Shown here: positions 20,879-32,590 of the stretch, in pieces
Position numbering within the stretch: position 1 is the first letter of the stretch
How the letters are laid out: each line of letters opens with the position of its first letter
NCBI RefSeq assembly: GCF_043290135.1
Contig: NW_027464588.1
Coordinates: forward strand, 5,238,501 to 5,302,500
DNA from: Rhipicephalus microplus
Taxonomy: Eukaryota > Arthropoda > Arachnida > Ixodida > Ixodidae
Direction: 5' to 3'
DNA: 64,000 nt
Translations under genes and position numbers: made by a program
The notes under the pieces: model-generated
Told to the model about the DNA's origin: nothing
The model's input: only the letters and a program-made list of their open reading frames with translations
Database searches by the model: none

Positions 20879-23800
20879 AGACACATTTTTTTAGGTCTTT
20901 TTATTGCATTATGTATTCTCCAGGGCCCAATTCATTTTAATGAAAACAGAAAAATTATTGCAATGAAAAAATGGTAGTAGATTTTTACAATGTATAGACA
21001 TAAATGAAGGACAGGTTTTTGTCCTATTTGAGGTGTTAGGCTAAACCGGTACATGTGTTACGCATAATAAATACCAGTGTCTGCAACTCCTGGAGCTGTT
21101 TTTTTAGTAATGAAAACGTGAAGGAGTCATATTAACGCTTGCGAAATCTCTAAAGTTTAGCTATTGCTTTGCTAAAGTTGTAGACTCCTATCTGGCTACA
21201 GATGGGCAACATTTAAAATAATGTAAACTTTCAGTTATTGATTTGTGAGCTATTTTTTGCTTAACGATGAATTTGAACAATATGTCTCTTCTAGTCTTTT
21301 TATAGAAAATTTCGAATATAAGTAAATAGCGCCATATGTCTATGTGTTATTGTTGTGGTAATTCACCTAACGACCTTGAAAAAGCCGTTAATTGTATTAG
21401 CTGAACGGCCGTTGTGCAATTCGCTGCATTGTACAAAGCTCGAGGCAGGCTAAACTGATTTCTCATAAATGCCCTTATGGAGTGGATAAAGCAAATGCAT
21501 AAACAGTGGGTTGGGTGCTTGTTCTGTCGTTTCGATAAGTGGGCTTGTGTTCCTCAATGTTCTTCAAGCTTTAAGGAAAACATGGCAACCTGACGAACCG
21601 TCCACACGAGCACACAAAGCCTGTTTACGGATTTTTCAACTATCAACCTGCATTCAAGTGAGAAGAGTGAAAGACTACATAAATGGCTACTGGCATTGCA
21701 TGCACTGGCATAGAAATTCAATCAAGAAGCTTGAGTGGGTTACGCCAACAATGCACCAACCGTACTTGACAAAGCAAAGAACAACATATTTTTCAGTTTT
21801 TTGGCGCAAAATGAGGATATAAAGGTATATAAAACAGACGACACATGAATGAACATACCAGAAATTTGTATCCCATCGGTGCAGTTATAGCAAAATATCC
21901 ATAGCAAGACACTGTTGTTCACGCCTAAAAAAAGTCCATGCAAAATTGAGAGCAATTGACACCTTAACAACTGTAACATCAACTCTTTTACTGAAAAAGA
22001 GCATTTGACTACGGAAATACGAAGCTCCAAGTCAAAATGTCATTGGTGACTAAAGAGAACACGTTATGGCTGCTTTTTGTTTTCCATTTCTCAAATGGTC
22101 TGAGTGGAGGAAATATTTTCATTAAAAGTATACACAAGAGTATGTTCATTCAATGGGATTTTCTTCAATGCAGACGTTTAGAGATTATGGCGTATTCGAA
22201 CATCTTTCTTTTTTCGAGCCATAAAGTTTCCTTTTTGTTTATGCGTGCAAAACCTCCAATCAAAGGTCATTCATGCATATGTTTGCGCGCTTTCTAGGAT
22301 AACGTTTTTAGTAGGCTTTATTTGTGTGTTGTTTCTTCTATGGCTTGCTAACGGCAATAGTTTTATGCCTACCTTACGCGCTTTTTACTCACTGTGTAGT
22401 TTACCGTGTGTACGCGATCACAAGGTCAGACTTTTCGAAATATGTTTCGTTCCTACTGGGAGGCCCTCATTGGACAAGGAGTGGTAGAATGGCCTCGCAT
22501 ATGGATCCACATTTTGCCCCCATCAAAATTTATGCCAAAACTACCATCTAATGGAAGAATAAACAGGATCGCCCCAAAAATGTTGAAAATAGACTCCCCC
22601 AGGCAGTGAACCGGCAAATGTAGTGACGATTTATTCTATCGACGTGCCAATGTAAGACTTTCTCCATCGGCTTGAATATTTACATTTCACGCTCTGTGCC
22701 TCAGAGAGCATCGAGGCATGGGTAGTATATCCGTTTGTTTGCCCGTTCCTCAGCTATATTTCAGCACTAGAAACAAGGAGTAAATAGAGGACACCAGGCG
22801 GCTGCCCAGTCTTCGCTTTAGCTTTCGGACTCTCAGCCTAGCGGCAATAGATGCTGCAGACAACTTGCTAGAGCAAATACGCCACCCCGTGTCAGCTCGT
22901 TTCAGGAAAACCTACAGGGTAATGTTGAAGTATGAGAGCCATCGTCGTGCCTCACGTGCTTCGCTTAAAAGGAGTTGAAAAAAGAGTGCACCCATCCGCT
23001 TGGATTTCAGACTGCCATTCGTTTGTTATGGCGTGCGTATAATGATTTACAATGCGGTACTTTATTCAGTTTATTTTTCTTTTCAGTGTATCACTGAGGA
23101 AGCGTTTGATTAATTTCGAACACACTTCTCTGAAATACAGCATATCACTACCAGCTGCCTACAGGTATACTCGAAAGCATACAGTCTATTGTACATGCTT
23201 ATATTTCAACATCACATATTTTTTATGAAAGCACCGTGAGTCGAAATAATTGAGGTGCGCAGATTGATTATTAGTACCCATAGTTGGTCAACCTTAGTCA
23301 TATCTTATTCGAAGCATGTCCTTCTTTGTTCCAGCTTTGAGCTATAAACACGGCATGATCGATTTTGTTGCTCTATAGGCAAATAAAGGAACACTTCTTT
23401 TCTGTTTTTCTCTTTAAAAGAAGCAATTGTAGAATAAGATTAGCCCAAAGAAATAGTGTTCACGATAGCCCTTAAAATAACATGGCTGTGTAAGTATTTA
23501 GAGATTCATTCATTTTATGCAAGGATAGCCTATGCAGTAGTTGACACTTTGAACAGAAAAACCAATATTGGAGAACGTTGCTGAAGTAAGTATTCGTCGA
23601 CATAAAAATCAAGTTTCACATTTAAAACACAGGAAGCAGTGCAAAAAAAACAAAAAAACCCATGATGCTTCTATAAGTCCAACAAAACATTTTGTCTTCG
23701 TCCATTCGTTGCTATTTTGTCACTATTATTCTTCCTGCCTGAAGTATGTGGTATCGTCTTTTCATAAACCTTTCTGTTTTTATTAGACATTTTTCTACAT

Positions 23801-24344
23801 TTCGTATCTATTACGTGACTGTCTCTCTTTTGAATATGGCCCTCTACATGAACCAATTAGCCTACTTCTTCCGCCAAATTTAATAGACGATTTACAAAAC
23901 AGACAGGGACGGGTGCCCGTCCGAGCCTCTTTCATCAGTTTTCAAGAATGTTTGCTGCAAATAGTTCATCATTGGGTACCGACAAGTTCGAACCCCCACT
24001 TTGTTGGACACTACACAGAAAGTGTCCAAGCACCTAAAACCAACATCCTTCTTTCCATTATTTTGTTGTACTGACATAATGACATGCTAAACGTTTTTGT
24101 GTTAGCGAACACTTGAGCGCAAATTTTTTTCTATTGCTAATATTTCATTAGGAAAAGACTATTCTATACAGTCAAAACAAATAGGCAATAGTCAAGACAA
24201 AAAATAAAAAAAGTAGCCAAGCTACTTCCTTTCATTGAATGAAGATGCGATGCCGCGTACAAGTACCCGTAGAAGAGGTAGTGTAACTGTGAAATATGCC
24301 TTAATAAAATATTTCGTAGCAATACTTTTCATAGTAAGTAGTCA
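20879..24344. other. AT-rich sequence, no gene recognised
   Basis: Short random open frames only. A slightly GC-richer patch at 22680-22980 has no frame or splice pattern I can defend; it ends with a GTGCTTCGCTTAAAAG segment resembling the end of the 147-bp repeat, so it may be an old copy of that family. Confidence 0.45.
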
Positions 24345-24556
24345 GAGCTCGGCTGTTGACCGGAACTTCGTGAGTTCAATGTTGGCCGCAAGGGTCGCAT
24401 TTTGATGGAAGTGAAATAATGGAGGCCCGCGTACTCTGCGGTGTAGTGCATATTAGAGTACACCATATGGCCAAATTTTCATATCCCTCCACTATGGCAT
24501 CTTTCATAATGAGATCATGGTTCTGGGACGTGATCACACTACATATTATCGTTATA
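24345..24556 (+). repeat. Old Ruka-type SINE copy
   Basis: Diverged but alignable to the better copy at 30875-31122: a CTCGGCTGTTGACC segment (tRNA-like), GATGGAAGTGAAATAATGGAGGCCC, the CCCTCCACTATGGCATCTTTCATAAT block and GGTTCTGGGACGTGATCAC. Promoter boxes are degraded. Confidence 0.65.
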
Positions 24557-25823
24557 GGTCTCGTTAATGCCACGATATTGCAGCTTCGTGAGCCCTGCCA
24601 GCATACTTTCACAATTTCAGTATATACGAATTTTCGAATTAGAAAGCAAATATTTAAGTTTTTTGCAGCGTGTTTTAGTAATTAGCAAAGATATAAAAAC
24701 GTGGACGTCTCGTTGCACAAAAATGCATAATGAAGTAAATATTCGTCAAGCACCTTTCAAAATTCTAAAATTAGATACAAATTGTACTCAACTAAAAAAA
24801 GAAACAAAGTAAGGTATTTTAGAGAATATAACTAAATAAATGTAAGAAAAATAAAGACAGCAATATAACCCAGTTGAAGGTAAACTACAAGCAACTAAAA
24901 GCAAAAGAAGCAATATCCTCGCGAGAGGCGGCAGCGAAATGAGGATTCAAAACGTAATCACTGCATTTAAATTAGATTGGTGCTCTGCTAGCCACTCTGA
25001 AACAAAAAAAGAAATATAAAAGACACCATGCTAATCATTTTGCACTCGTTGACGATGGCTGCCGGCATGAAGTGAAGTGGCAGTATCGTTGATCATCTGC
25101 CCCCCTCGTCTTTCTTTTGTCTAGGTCTGGCGATTCTCATTAAGCTACGGTGTCGTTAAGGCACAAGAAATCGAGCGAAGAAAATACAAAATATTGGCAT
25201 TGGTATGAAAAACACCAGGCCTGCCCGAAACGCGCAGGTTTACGAGTGTATGCAAATTAATGTTTTGACTTTCCCAATTATCGCCGTAATCCATCATCAA
25301 GCAGGCTTAAGTGATGTATTAGTGATGCCAGCTTAGAATCAACGCCTCTTTGTTCTTATTAACCAAGCAGTGCTTTTTTGCTTTTCACAGCTGAATAATA
25401 ATGCCCTGTAATGACAACGTTCCATTTATGGGCAAAGCAAAAGATTTGCAGTTTCAAAGGCACAAACCCTTCAATCTCGTTAGAAAGCAAAGAGAGAGCT
25501 GTTATATTCCATGCTTTAGGGTTTTCTGCTTCGGCAAGAGCAAAGCAGCGTTAAAATTCACTTCTAAACTTAAAACTGTAGAATTTGCTGGTATTAAATC
25601 ACGAAACACCTGAGACTTTTGCACATAGCCGTGTGGGTAATTAGAGTAAGCTTCAAACCATTGCAAGGTGGCATCTTTGTACGTGTGGGACGTTCGTACA
25701 AGTCTTCGTGCTATCCTGATAAAAAGGTTGTGAAGAGAGACACCATAGATATACTGTGTTGAGTTTCAATTCGAAGCAAATATTCTTGTTGTCACGAATC
25801 CGGACATTCCGAGAGAAGACACA
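24557..25823. other. AT-rich sequence, no gene recognised
   Basis: No coding or repeat signal I can support. Confidence 0.45.
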
Positions 25824-25922
25824 GTATGTATGTATGTATGTATGTATGTATGTATGTATGTATGTATGTATGTATGTATGTATGTATGTATGTATGTATG
25901 TATGTTTGTTTGTTTGTATGTG
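25824..25922. repeat. (TATG)n microsatellite
   Basis: About twenty TATG units followed by TTTG variants. It is translated as repeated MYVC in one frame and happens to run into the RTE frame; this is chance, not a real N-terminus. Confidence 0.95.
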
Positions 25923-25969
25923 CGACGAAGGCAGAATATGCGGCGTGTGAAGTATGTGGTGCTGCAGGA

Positions 25970-27250
25970 AATATCAACCATCTACTATGTAATACTATAT
26001 ACAAGCTATTTACAAAGGTAATGGCTAAGAGAGTAAAGAAAACATTAGAATTCAATCAACCAAAGGAACAAGCAGGATTTCGAACAGGCTACTCAACAAT
26101 CGACCACATTCATACTATCAATCAGGTAATAGAGAAATGCTCAGAGTATAACCAACCACTATACATAGCCTTCATAGATTACGAGAAGGCGTTTGATTCA
26201 GTAGAAATATCAGCCGTCATGCAAACACTGCGGAATCAGGGCGTAGATGAAGTATATATAAACATTCTGGAAGAAATCTACAGGGGATCAACTGCTACCA
26301 TAGTGCTTCATAAAGAAAGCAACAGAATACCAATCAAAAAGGGTGTAAGGCAGGGGGACACAATTTCCCAAATGCTATTTGCCGCGTGCTTACAGGAGGT
26401 TTTCAGAAGCCTAGAATGGGAACAGTTAGGGATAAAAGTTAATGGAGAGTACCTTAGTAACCTGCGCTTCGCCGATGACATTGCATTGCTGAGTAACTCA
26501 GGGGACGAATTGCAACACATGATTATGGAGTTAAACAAGGAGAGCAGAAAGGTGGGTCTTAAAATGAATCTGCAGAAAACGAAAGTAATGTACAACAACC
26601 TCGGCAAGGAGCAGCGCTTCGAGATAGGTAATAGTGCACCTGAAGTTGTAAAAGACTATGTCTACTTAGGGCAGGTAATAACCGCAGAGCCGAACCACGA
26701 GATTGAAGTAACTAGAAGAATAAGAATGGGGTGGAGCACATTCGGCAAGCACTCTCAAATTATGACAGGTAGACTGCCACTATCCCTCAAGAGGAAGGTA
26801 TATAACAGCTGTATCTTGCCGGTACTTAGCTACGGAGCAGAAACCTGGAGACTTACAAAAAGGGTTCAGCTTAAATTGAGGACGACGCAGCGAGCAATGG
26901 AAAGAAAAATGGTAGGTGTAACCTTGAGAGACAAGAAGAGAGCAGAGTGGATTAGAGAACAAACGGGGGTTAAGGATATCATAGCTGAAATCAAGAAGAA
27001 GAAATGGACATGGGCAGGGCATGTAGCGCGTAGACAGGATAACCGCTGGTCATTAAGGGTAACTGACTGGATTCCGAGAGAAGGGAAGCGGGTTAGGGGG
27101 AGACAGAAGGTTAGGTGGGCAGATGAGATTAAGAAGTTTGCGGGTATAAATTGGCAGCAGCAAGCACAGGACCGGGTTAACTGGCGGAACATGGGAGAGG
27201 CCTTTGTCCTGCAGTGGACGTAGTCAGGCTGATGATGATGATTATGACTA
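25970..27250 (+). mobile_element. RTE-clade LINE, 5'-truncated, open RT frame
   Basis: A 1.2-kb piece with an uninterrupted frame to TAG at 27221-27223. The 3' end is a short GATGATGATGATT tail, as is usual for RTE elements. The left edge is about 25970-26000, where the frame changes from unrelated sequence into [19 protein letters not shown]. The endonuclease and N-terminal RT are missing. Three other pieces of the same family occur here: 28408-28766 and 40518-41192 on minus, and 62243-63270 on plus. Confidence 0.88.
25995..27223 (+). pseudogene. RTE reverse transcriptase, C-terminal part
   Basis: RT motifs in order: KEQAGFRTGYSTIDHIHTI, YIAFIDYEKAFDSVE (catalytic Asp of motif A), IKKGVRQGDTISQMLFAACL and NLRFADDIALLS (catalytic FADD). 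The RTE C-terminal region follows, with YVYLGQVI, SYGAETWRLTKR, WIREQTGVKDI, KWTWAGHVARRQDNRWS and RWADEIKKFAG. All of it is open, about 410 codons, so decay has been slight since insertion. The missing endonuclease makes the copy non-autonomous. The normal product nicks the target and copies element RNA in place. Confidence 0.9.
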
Positions 27251-27417
27251 TGTAATACTCTTGACCTGCACTGATAGGCATCACCTAGCTAGCATGGTGT
27301 TCCTGCTACCTCAGACCAAGCTAATTAAAGATGAAACCTCAGCATTACGGAGACTTGACTGTAACACCAACATGCACGGTATCTTGCCAAATTGAACCTA
27401 CCCGACTCTTCACGCAT

Positions 27418-27623
27418 ACAAGAGCCCGACGTATGGCGTGCGATACGCACTGGCACACGACGGCTCACGACGCCACGAAGATGGCAATTGCTATCCTGTA
27501 ATGCCCAGACACAGTGCCTCCTCTCCAAAACGTGGGATGCCAAGATTTCCGGTGGAGTCCTCTGCAGGCATTGGAATACCACTCGTCGGCAGAAAAGTGA
27601 CCACGTCCAAGGAATTCGTGTAA
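27418..27623 (+). CDS. Weak candidate exon, possibly metalloprotease-like
   Basis: A GC-richer patch after the RTE. A possible acceptor (acgcatacaag) is followed by an open frame reading YALAHDGSRRHEDGNC, then YPVMPRHSASSPKR and ending at TAA 27621-27623. The HDG-then-Cys pattern followed by VM resembles the region after the third zinc histidine in reprolysin-type (M12B) tick metalloproteases, but the similarity is slight and the HExxH helix is not here. A second overlapping frame (27392-27643) is equally open, so this may be non-coding. An ATTAAA-type poly(A) signal occurs at about 27686. Confidence 0.22.
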
Positions 27624-27690
27624 TCAGGGACCTTGCCAGCTAGGGTGACCTAGAACTGACGAGCTCGGAAGACTGTTTCGAGATATTAAA

Positions 27691-28396
27691 CCTTTATTTT
27701 ATTAATTCATTTTCGCTCCTATGAAAAACTTAGTCGCTGAACAGTGGACTCTTTTGTCCACGGACACACCGAAAACAACTCATACTTGTACGCATTTCAA
27801 GGGTCATGCTTTATTGCTGTCCTAGTGTTCCATTACAAAACCTTGAATAGTCTGTGGAAGTCCCAGTGAAGAGGCATTCGTTTGTTACTTGGTGGTATTC
27901 AGGAACAATCTATTGTGTGATGTAATATTTGATTGCGTTAATGTTGCTTGATATATCTGCCCTTTTGATTTATTGAAATGTCAGTCGTAAACTCGATCAA
28001 CTGCACTCTGAACTTGCCATATTTTGTGTGTACTGCAGCCTGAATTAGACCATATGCAAGACGACGCATCTCGCAAGGAGTGTTTGTTGTCGGGTTTTTC
28101 TTGATTAGAGAACAGAGAACAAGCAAGCAGTAATTTACTGGCCAGCCTCTGCCCTTCCTTGTACTGGTAATCTTTGTTGTGAACCATAAACCTAAAGGCC
28201 GAAAAATGCATAACAAAACACTTGTCTTCAGCAGAACTGTTTTCAAAAAACATCAATAACGATCTGTCATACACGCATGTGCACATGACGTCTTCTACGA
28301 GAAGAAAATTCTGACGTCATAGTTGGAGAACTCTCAAACAAGGCATCACAACGCATGAAAAACCGTGAGCGTGCCATAATTTTTCACTCTACAAGG
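27691..28396. other. No gene recognised
   Basis: AT-rich sequence without supported features. Confidence 0.4.
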
Positions 28397-28407
28397 CAGC
28401 TAAATAT

Positions 28408-28766
28408 CATCATCATCAGCCTGACTACGTCCACTGCAGGACAAAGACCTCTCCCATGTACCGCCAGTTAACCCGGTCCAGTGCTTGCTGCTGCCAATTT
28501 ATACCCACTAACTTCTTAGTCTCATCTGCCCATCTAACCTTTTGTCTCCCTCTAAGCCGATTCGCTTCTCTGGGAATCAAGTTTGTTATCCTTAATGACC
28601 AGCGGTTATCCTGTCTATGCGCTACATGCCCGGCCCATGTCTATTTCCTCTTCTGCAATTCAACTATAATATCCTTAACCCCCGTTTGTCCCCTAACCCA
28701 CTCCGCTCTCTTCTTGTCTCTTAAGGTTACACCTACGATTTTTCTTTACATTGCTCTCTAAATAAA
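28408..28766 (-). mobile_element. RTE LINE 3'-end fragment with target duplication
   Basis: The minus-strand 3' end of the RTE family, starting with the CATCATCATCAGCC complement of the tail and covering the last ~110 codons (frames broken). It is flanked by perfect 11-bp direct repeats GCAGCTAAATA at 28397-28407 and 28767-28777, showing a heavily 5'-truncated insertion by target-primed reverse transcription. Confidence 0.85.
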
Positions 28767-29204
28767 GCAGCTAAATAAAGTCCAGATAAATTGAACGGGC
28801 GCCTAAACTTTTGCGCTGCACCTTGTTTTTGGTTTGATACCACACCCCTTATACCCATTGCTGTACTTACGACGCTTTGCAATGTTTAAAGATGCTAGAA
28901 AAGTTAAATGCATCTTGTATATTTTTTAGTGTTTTTTTTTTCAAAATGCAAGTATTCTGTATAGGATGTCACTTTCAGTCCTTCTCAATGGCGTGAAATG
29001 TGGCAAACAGGTATTGTATTTCGCAGTTCTCTTTTTTCTTGAATGCGATGTTTTCAAAACACTGTTAGGAAACGTTCGCTAGGGCCATGCGGTGGGTACA
29101 CCATCACCTTGAAATGAATTTATTTCTAAGTGCAAGTTGCAGCCGTAAAGCACCTGAATTATTTCTGAATTTCAGCAAGCTTCATATTTTCGCGGGTGTT
29201 TCAG

Positions 29205-29545
29205 GCTCTTAGAATGCCACGTTCTGCGCGCCTACGCCTTGGTTCAGCCTCTCAAAATCTTGTTTTCCCAGCGCAGCAACGCTATCAGAAAGAACAAGCG
29301 GAGGAAATTTGGTCGCTTCGGCTTAACAGCCAGCCTGTATATTTAGTCCATAATGGAGTACCGCAGCAGCTGTCGTAGACATTGTGAACACGCGGAAGCG
29401 TTTCATCGACCGTGTAAGAACCAGGACTGTGTCTGCGTAACAACACTGGTTCAGAACGAGATAGCACCCGGACAATGCACCACAGCACCTTGTTCACACT
29501 CCCGAATAAACTTTCTATTCTGTAAGCTCTTCATGCACTTTCGGT
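29205..29545 (+). other. Candidate 3'-terminal exon with poly(A) signal
   Basis: An acceptor-like tattttcgcgggtgtttcag ends at 29204. The next 171 nt are open and read MPRSARLRLGSASQNLVF, EEIWSLRLNSQPVYLV and HNGVPQQLS, ending at TAG 29376-29378. A second frame is also open for most of this stretch, so coding is not proven. The patch is GC-rich compared with both flanks and is followed by AATAAA at about 29503-29508 and a GT-rich stretch near 29545, which fits a terminal exon of a protein gene or a long non-coding RNA. I do not recognise the peptide. Confidence 0.3.
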
Positions 29546-30865
29546 ATACTTGTTGACACCTACACAACTGTATACTTGTGTTTAGGTGTCATGATTAAAA
29601 TACGTAATTGCAGGAACGCAGATCCGTTGAAATTAGAGTGGATCATGTCGAAATGCGCGAATTAAATTATTGCCATATTACTTCAGTAGCGTTACTATTT
29701 GAGCTATTTGATGCATAATTATTGTAAAAAGTATTTATGATTTGATGGCTGAAACGGTGGGTGTACACGGAAACATATGTAACATCGTTTTGCGCTTGTC
29801 TCTGTTGTTGCATGCTAAAAGCTTCCCAACAGTGAACCATTGTTCGAATTAAGAAAGGATATGCTTCCAGGTTTAGACCAGTAAGAGATCACGCACGCGA
29901 ATCATTTTTTTTTTGCGCGTACGCTGTAGCATACCAGGCTATGAATTTCGAAGTACTTACTGACGTATATATAAAGTTACACTGTGAGGAAGTGTGATTT
30001 TGTTGTTGACAATTACTATGATTATGATGTATGCTTCTGAGAACGAACTATTGCTGCACGTGAAAGCTACTTTGCCTTGGGCCTGTATCAGGATCGCTCT
30101 TTTCATCAAAGCCCCTTTTTTTTCAAGTGGAAGTATATGTGGCATTGTTCAAGGGTAATAGACTTTGAAATGGGGATACTTTTCATTCTATAAAAGAGAT
30201 GACACACAGAAACCATAACAGCACTACTGGAAAACAATTTTCAAAGAAACAAACTCCCTCGGCGTGATATGAGTTGTGAAAGTGTGCAAGTGTTTGTATG
30301 GAGACAACTCATATCACGCCAACTCATATCTAATAAATGCTGTAAAGAACGCATCCTTTAATGTGTCAGGTTGCATGCGCCAGTTCCGTAAGCCTCTTTA
30401 TTCTGTATTAAAACACAACAGCACGGTATACTTTTGCTGAAAGTTGATGGAATTTCTAAACGTTTTTTATTGTGTACTGCTGCTGGTCTTCAGGCACGTT
30501 TTCATATTACGGAAATAAGACTCTCGACGTGCAGCTCCTTCTATTTTCGTGGCTGTGACGTTCTTGGTGAAGATTGATTACCCGGCATTTCCAAAGGAAG
30601 TGAACTTCGTGTTTGTATAAAAGCTACATACGGTCAATACTCACTCGTATATACTTACGTTGAGCTGAGTCTCAGACCAAGCAACAGTTCAAATAATATT
30701 AACGGAAGACGCTGAGCACTTTAAACACATATGTTTACATATTCGATGCTGCTCAGAAGTGTTTTTTGTTATATTTGTTGTTCTGCAGAAGTTTTAAGCT
30801 TATTACGGGCTCGATAAAAATGATTGTATAAATGCATGCCACGCACAAACCACTTTTTTCTTGAC
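29546..30865. other. AT-rich sequence with one strong hairpin
   Basis: No gene recognised apart from the inverted repeat at 30261-30320, listed separately. Confidence 0.45.
30261..30320. repeat. Perfect 17-bp inverted repeat (hairpin)
   Basis: GGCGTGATATGAGTTGT (30261-30277) is the exact reverse complement of ACAACTCATATCACGCC (30304-30320), leaving a 26-nt loop. The motif CAACTCATATC is then repeated directly at 30320-30330. It could be a small RNA hairpin, the tip of an old inverted-repeat element or a replication-generated palindrome. Confidence 0.7.
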
Positions 30866-30874
30866 AGATGCAAG

Positions 30875-31122
30875 CCCCACCACGGTGGTCTAGTGGCTAA
30901 GGTACTCGGCTGCTGACCCACAGGGTGCGGGATCGAATCCCTGCAGCGGCGGCTGGATTTCCGATGGAGGTGGAAATGTTGTAGGCCCCTGTAATCATAT
31001 TCGGGTGTACGTTAAAGAGCTCTAGGTGGTCAAAATTTCTGGGGCCCTGCACTACGGCGGCTCTCATAATCATATTGTGGTTTTGGGACGTTAAACACCA
31101 CATTTCAATCAATCAAATTGAT
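30875..31122 (+). repeat. Ruka-type tRNA-derived SINE
   Basis: A well-preserved copy. The head is tRNA-like with A box TGGTCTAGTGGCTAAGG and B box GGATCGAATCC, both expected for RNA polymerase III. The body contains CCGATGGAGGTGGAAATGTT, the GGGTGTACGTTAAAGAGC and CTCATAATCATATTGTGG segments, and the tail is CAATCAATCAAA. Near-identical direct repeats AGATGCAAG/AGACGCAAG at 30866-30874 and 31123-31131 look like the target duplication. Confidence 0.85.
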
Positions 31123-31131
31123 AGACGCAAG

Positions 31132-31753
31132 GCAAAATTCATGTATCGTCCACTTGCTCTTTTTTTTAATGAATAGGCTCATGAGTCTTGACAAATGTTG
31201 CATGATGTTTGCGCACCGTCGATATGCTGCTGACAGCTGCCAATTTATCCTAATTTGCGAGGTTACTTAGCATTTAAAGCAAGGCGCACTACGCTGCTGT
31301 CAAAGCTGCCATTCCTTGAATAACAACATGAACTGACTCAATCGGTGTGCAGTATGAGGGTGTTCAGGCAATGCGCCCCAGATATGAATTACGTGCTTGT
31401 AGGATATTGTCTGCAGATGGCACTAGCTTTGCGAGGCATATGCGAAAAAAATTACTAGCTCGACAGAAAGCAATGGCGGGTTTTCTGTAACAAACTTAAC
31501 CACAGAAATCCACTGCAAAGAGCACAGCATATTTTTCCTAGCTCAAATGCCCCACCGAGCTAACTTCCCAGCTCTCAGATAAGTACAGTAGTGCCACGGC
31601 GAATTTTGCTTCGTGCAGCACAAGAGATTTCAGCGATGATGAAATCACTGAAGCGGACGAACCATTTTTCGATCGAGGAGCAACTTGGGGCTGTGTAATT
31701 GGTAAACAAGGTGTCAGCTCTTAGTCCTGACTTGATGTTTATATCATAGGTGA
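31132..31753. other. No gene recognised
   Basis: AT-rich sequence without supported features. Confidence 0.4.
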
Positions 31754-31754
31754 A

Positions 31755-31790
<36 letters not shown>

Positions 31791-31960
31791 AGGGAAGGAA
31801 CTGTATACCTAAGGGCTCGTTTTTCCGTGTTTTAACACAATATTAATGAGATATAACAGACAGCAATGCCAAGGAATGTACAGGGGAAGTTATTAGAACC
31901 AATGGAATGTAAATAAGAAGAAAGAAAAGTGGATGAAAAAATTACCAACTGTGAGTCTTC
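31754..31960 (-). repeat. (TA)n plus truncated unit of the tRNA-core repeat
   Basis: A TA microsatellite (31754-31790) leads into the segment AAGGAACTGTATACCTAAGG and onward to GAAAAGTGGATGAAAAAAT. This is the 3' half of the repeat present at 61316-61790, 62031-62192, 63296-63705 and, inverted, 63706-63960. The tRNA-like core is not included in this copy. Confidence 0.75.
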
Positions 31961-32590
31961 AATAAGAGGTAACTAATGAGTGAGACTGATTACTTTAATA
32001 GTGAGCATTAAGTAATCAACAAAACAGAGAGAGGGTTCCCAGCTTTCTTGCTGTTTAAAAATGAAATCTAACCCCCCAACCTAACTCTCCCTTCTGTTAC
32101 TACTTCATGTTCAGAATGGGATAACCGATCTTACTCAATATTTAACTCGTATTGAAGACCAGCGATCTGCGACACACAGAAACAAAGTTTTTCCGTGTGT
32201 GTGGCAAATAGTCAAACTGAAACACGCAACACTTAACTACACCCTAGCATGGTTAAAGCTGGCAAATTTTAATACAGGCGCCCTTTTCTACTATTTCTTT
32301 TGCACTAAAAGAACAAAATACCGATAAAGAGGCCCGATATGAACATCTATGACTTCTCTTTCATTTCTTTTCTCAGCCGTGTAACTACTCAGGCGGCAGA
32401 GAAGAATAAAAATGAGTGACAGGAACTTCTTGCTTTCACTACTCTTGCTTTACGACCTGCATGTGAAGTTGTTCGTAGTAAGAAACGTAGGACAGATAAT
32501 AAAGCAAGTGAATTCCTTGGTTCTGATACTTTCGTTTACCACATTTTCATATTCATTTCGTATAAAATCTAAGAAAACAAATAATTCCAC
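31961..32590. other. No gene recognised
   Basis: AT-rich sequence left of the LTR element. The last five bases (TCCAC, 32586-32590) are its target duplication. Confidence 0.45.

Noticed and set aside
22680..22990. GC-richer patch as a host exon
   Set aside because: All frames are interrupted within a few dozen codons and no splice sites flank a usable frame; the end resembles the 147-bp repeat tail.
25826..25994. MYVC-repeat N-terminus of the RTE frame
   Set aside because: It is the translation of the (TATG)n microsatellite that happens to be in frame with a truncated RTE copy.
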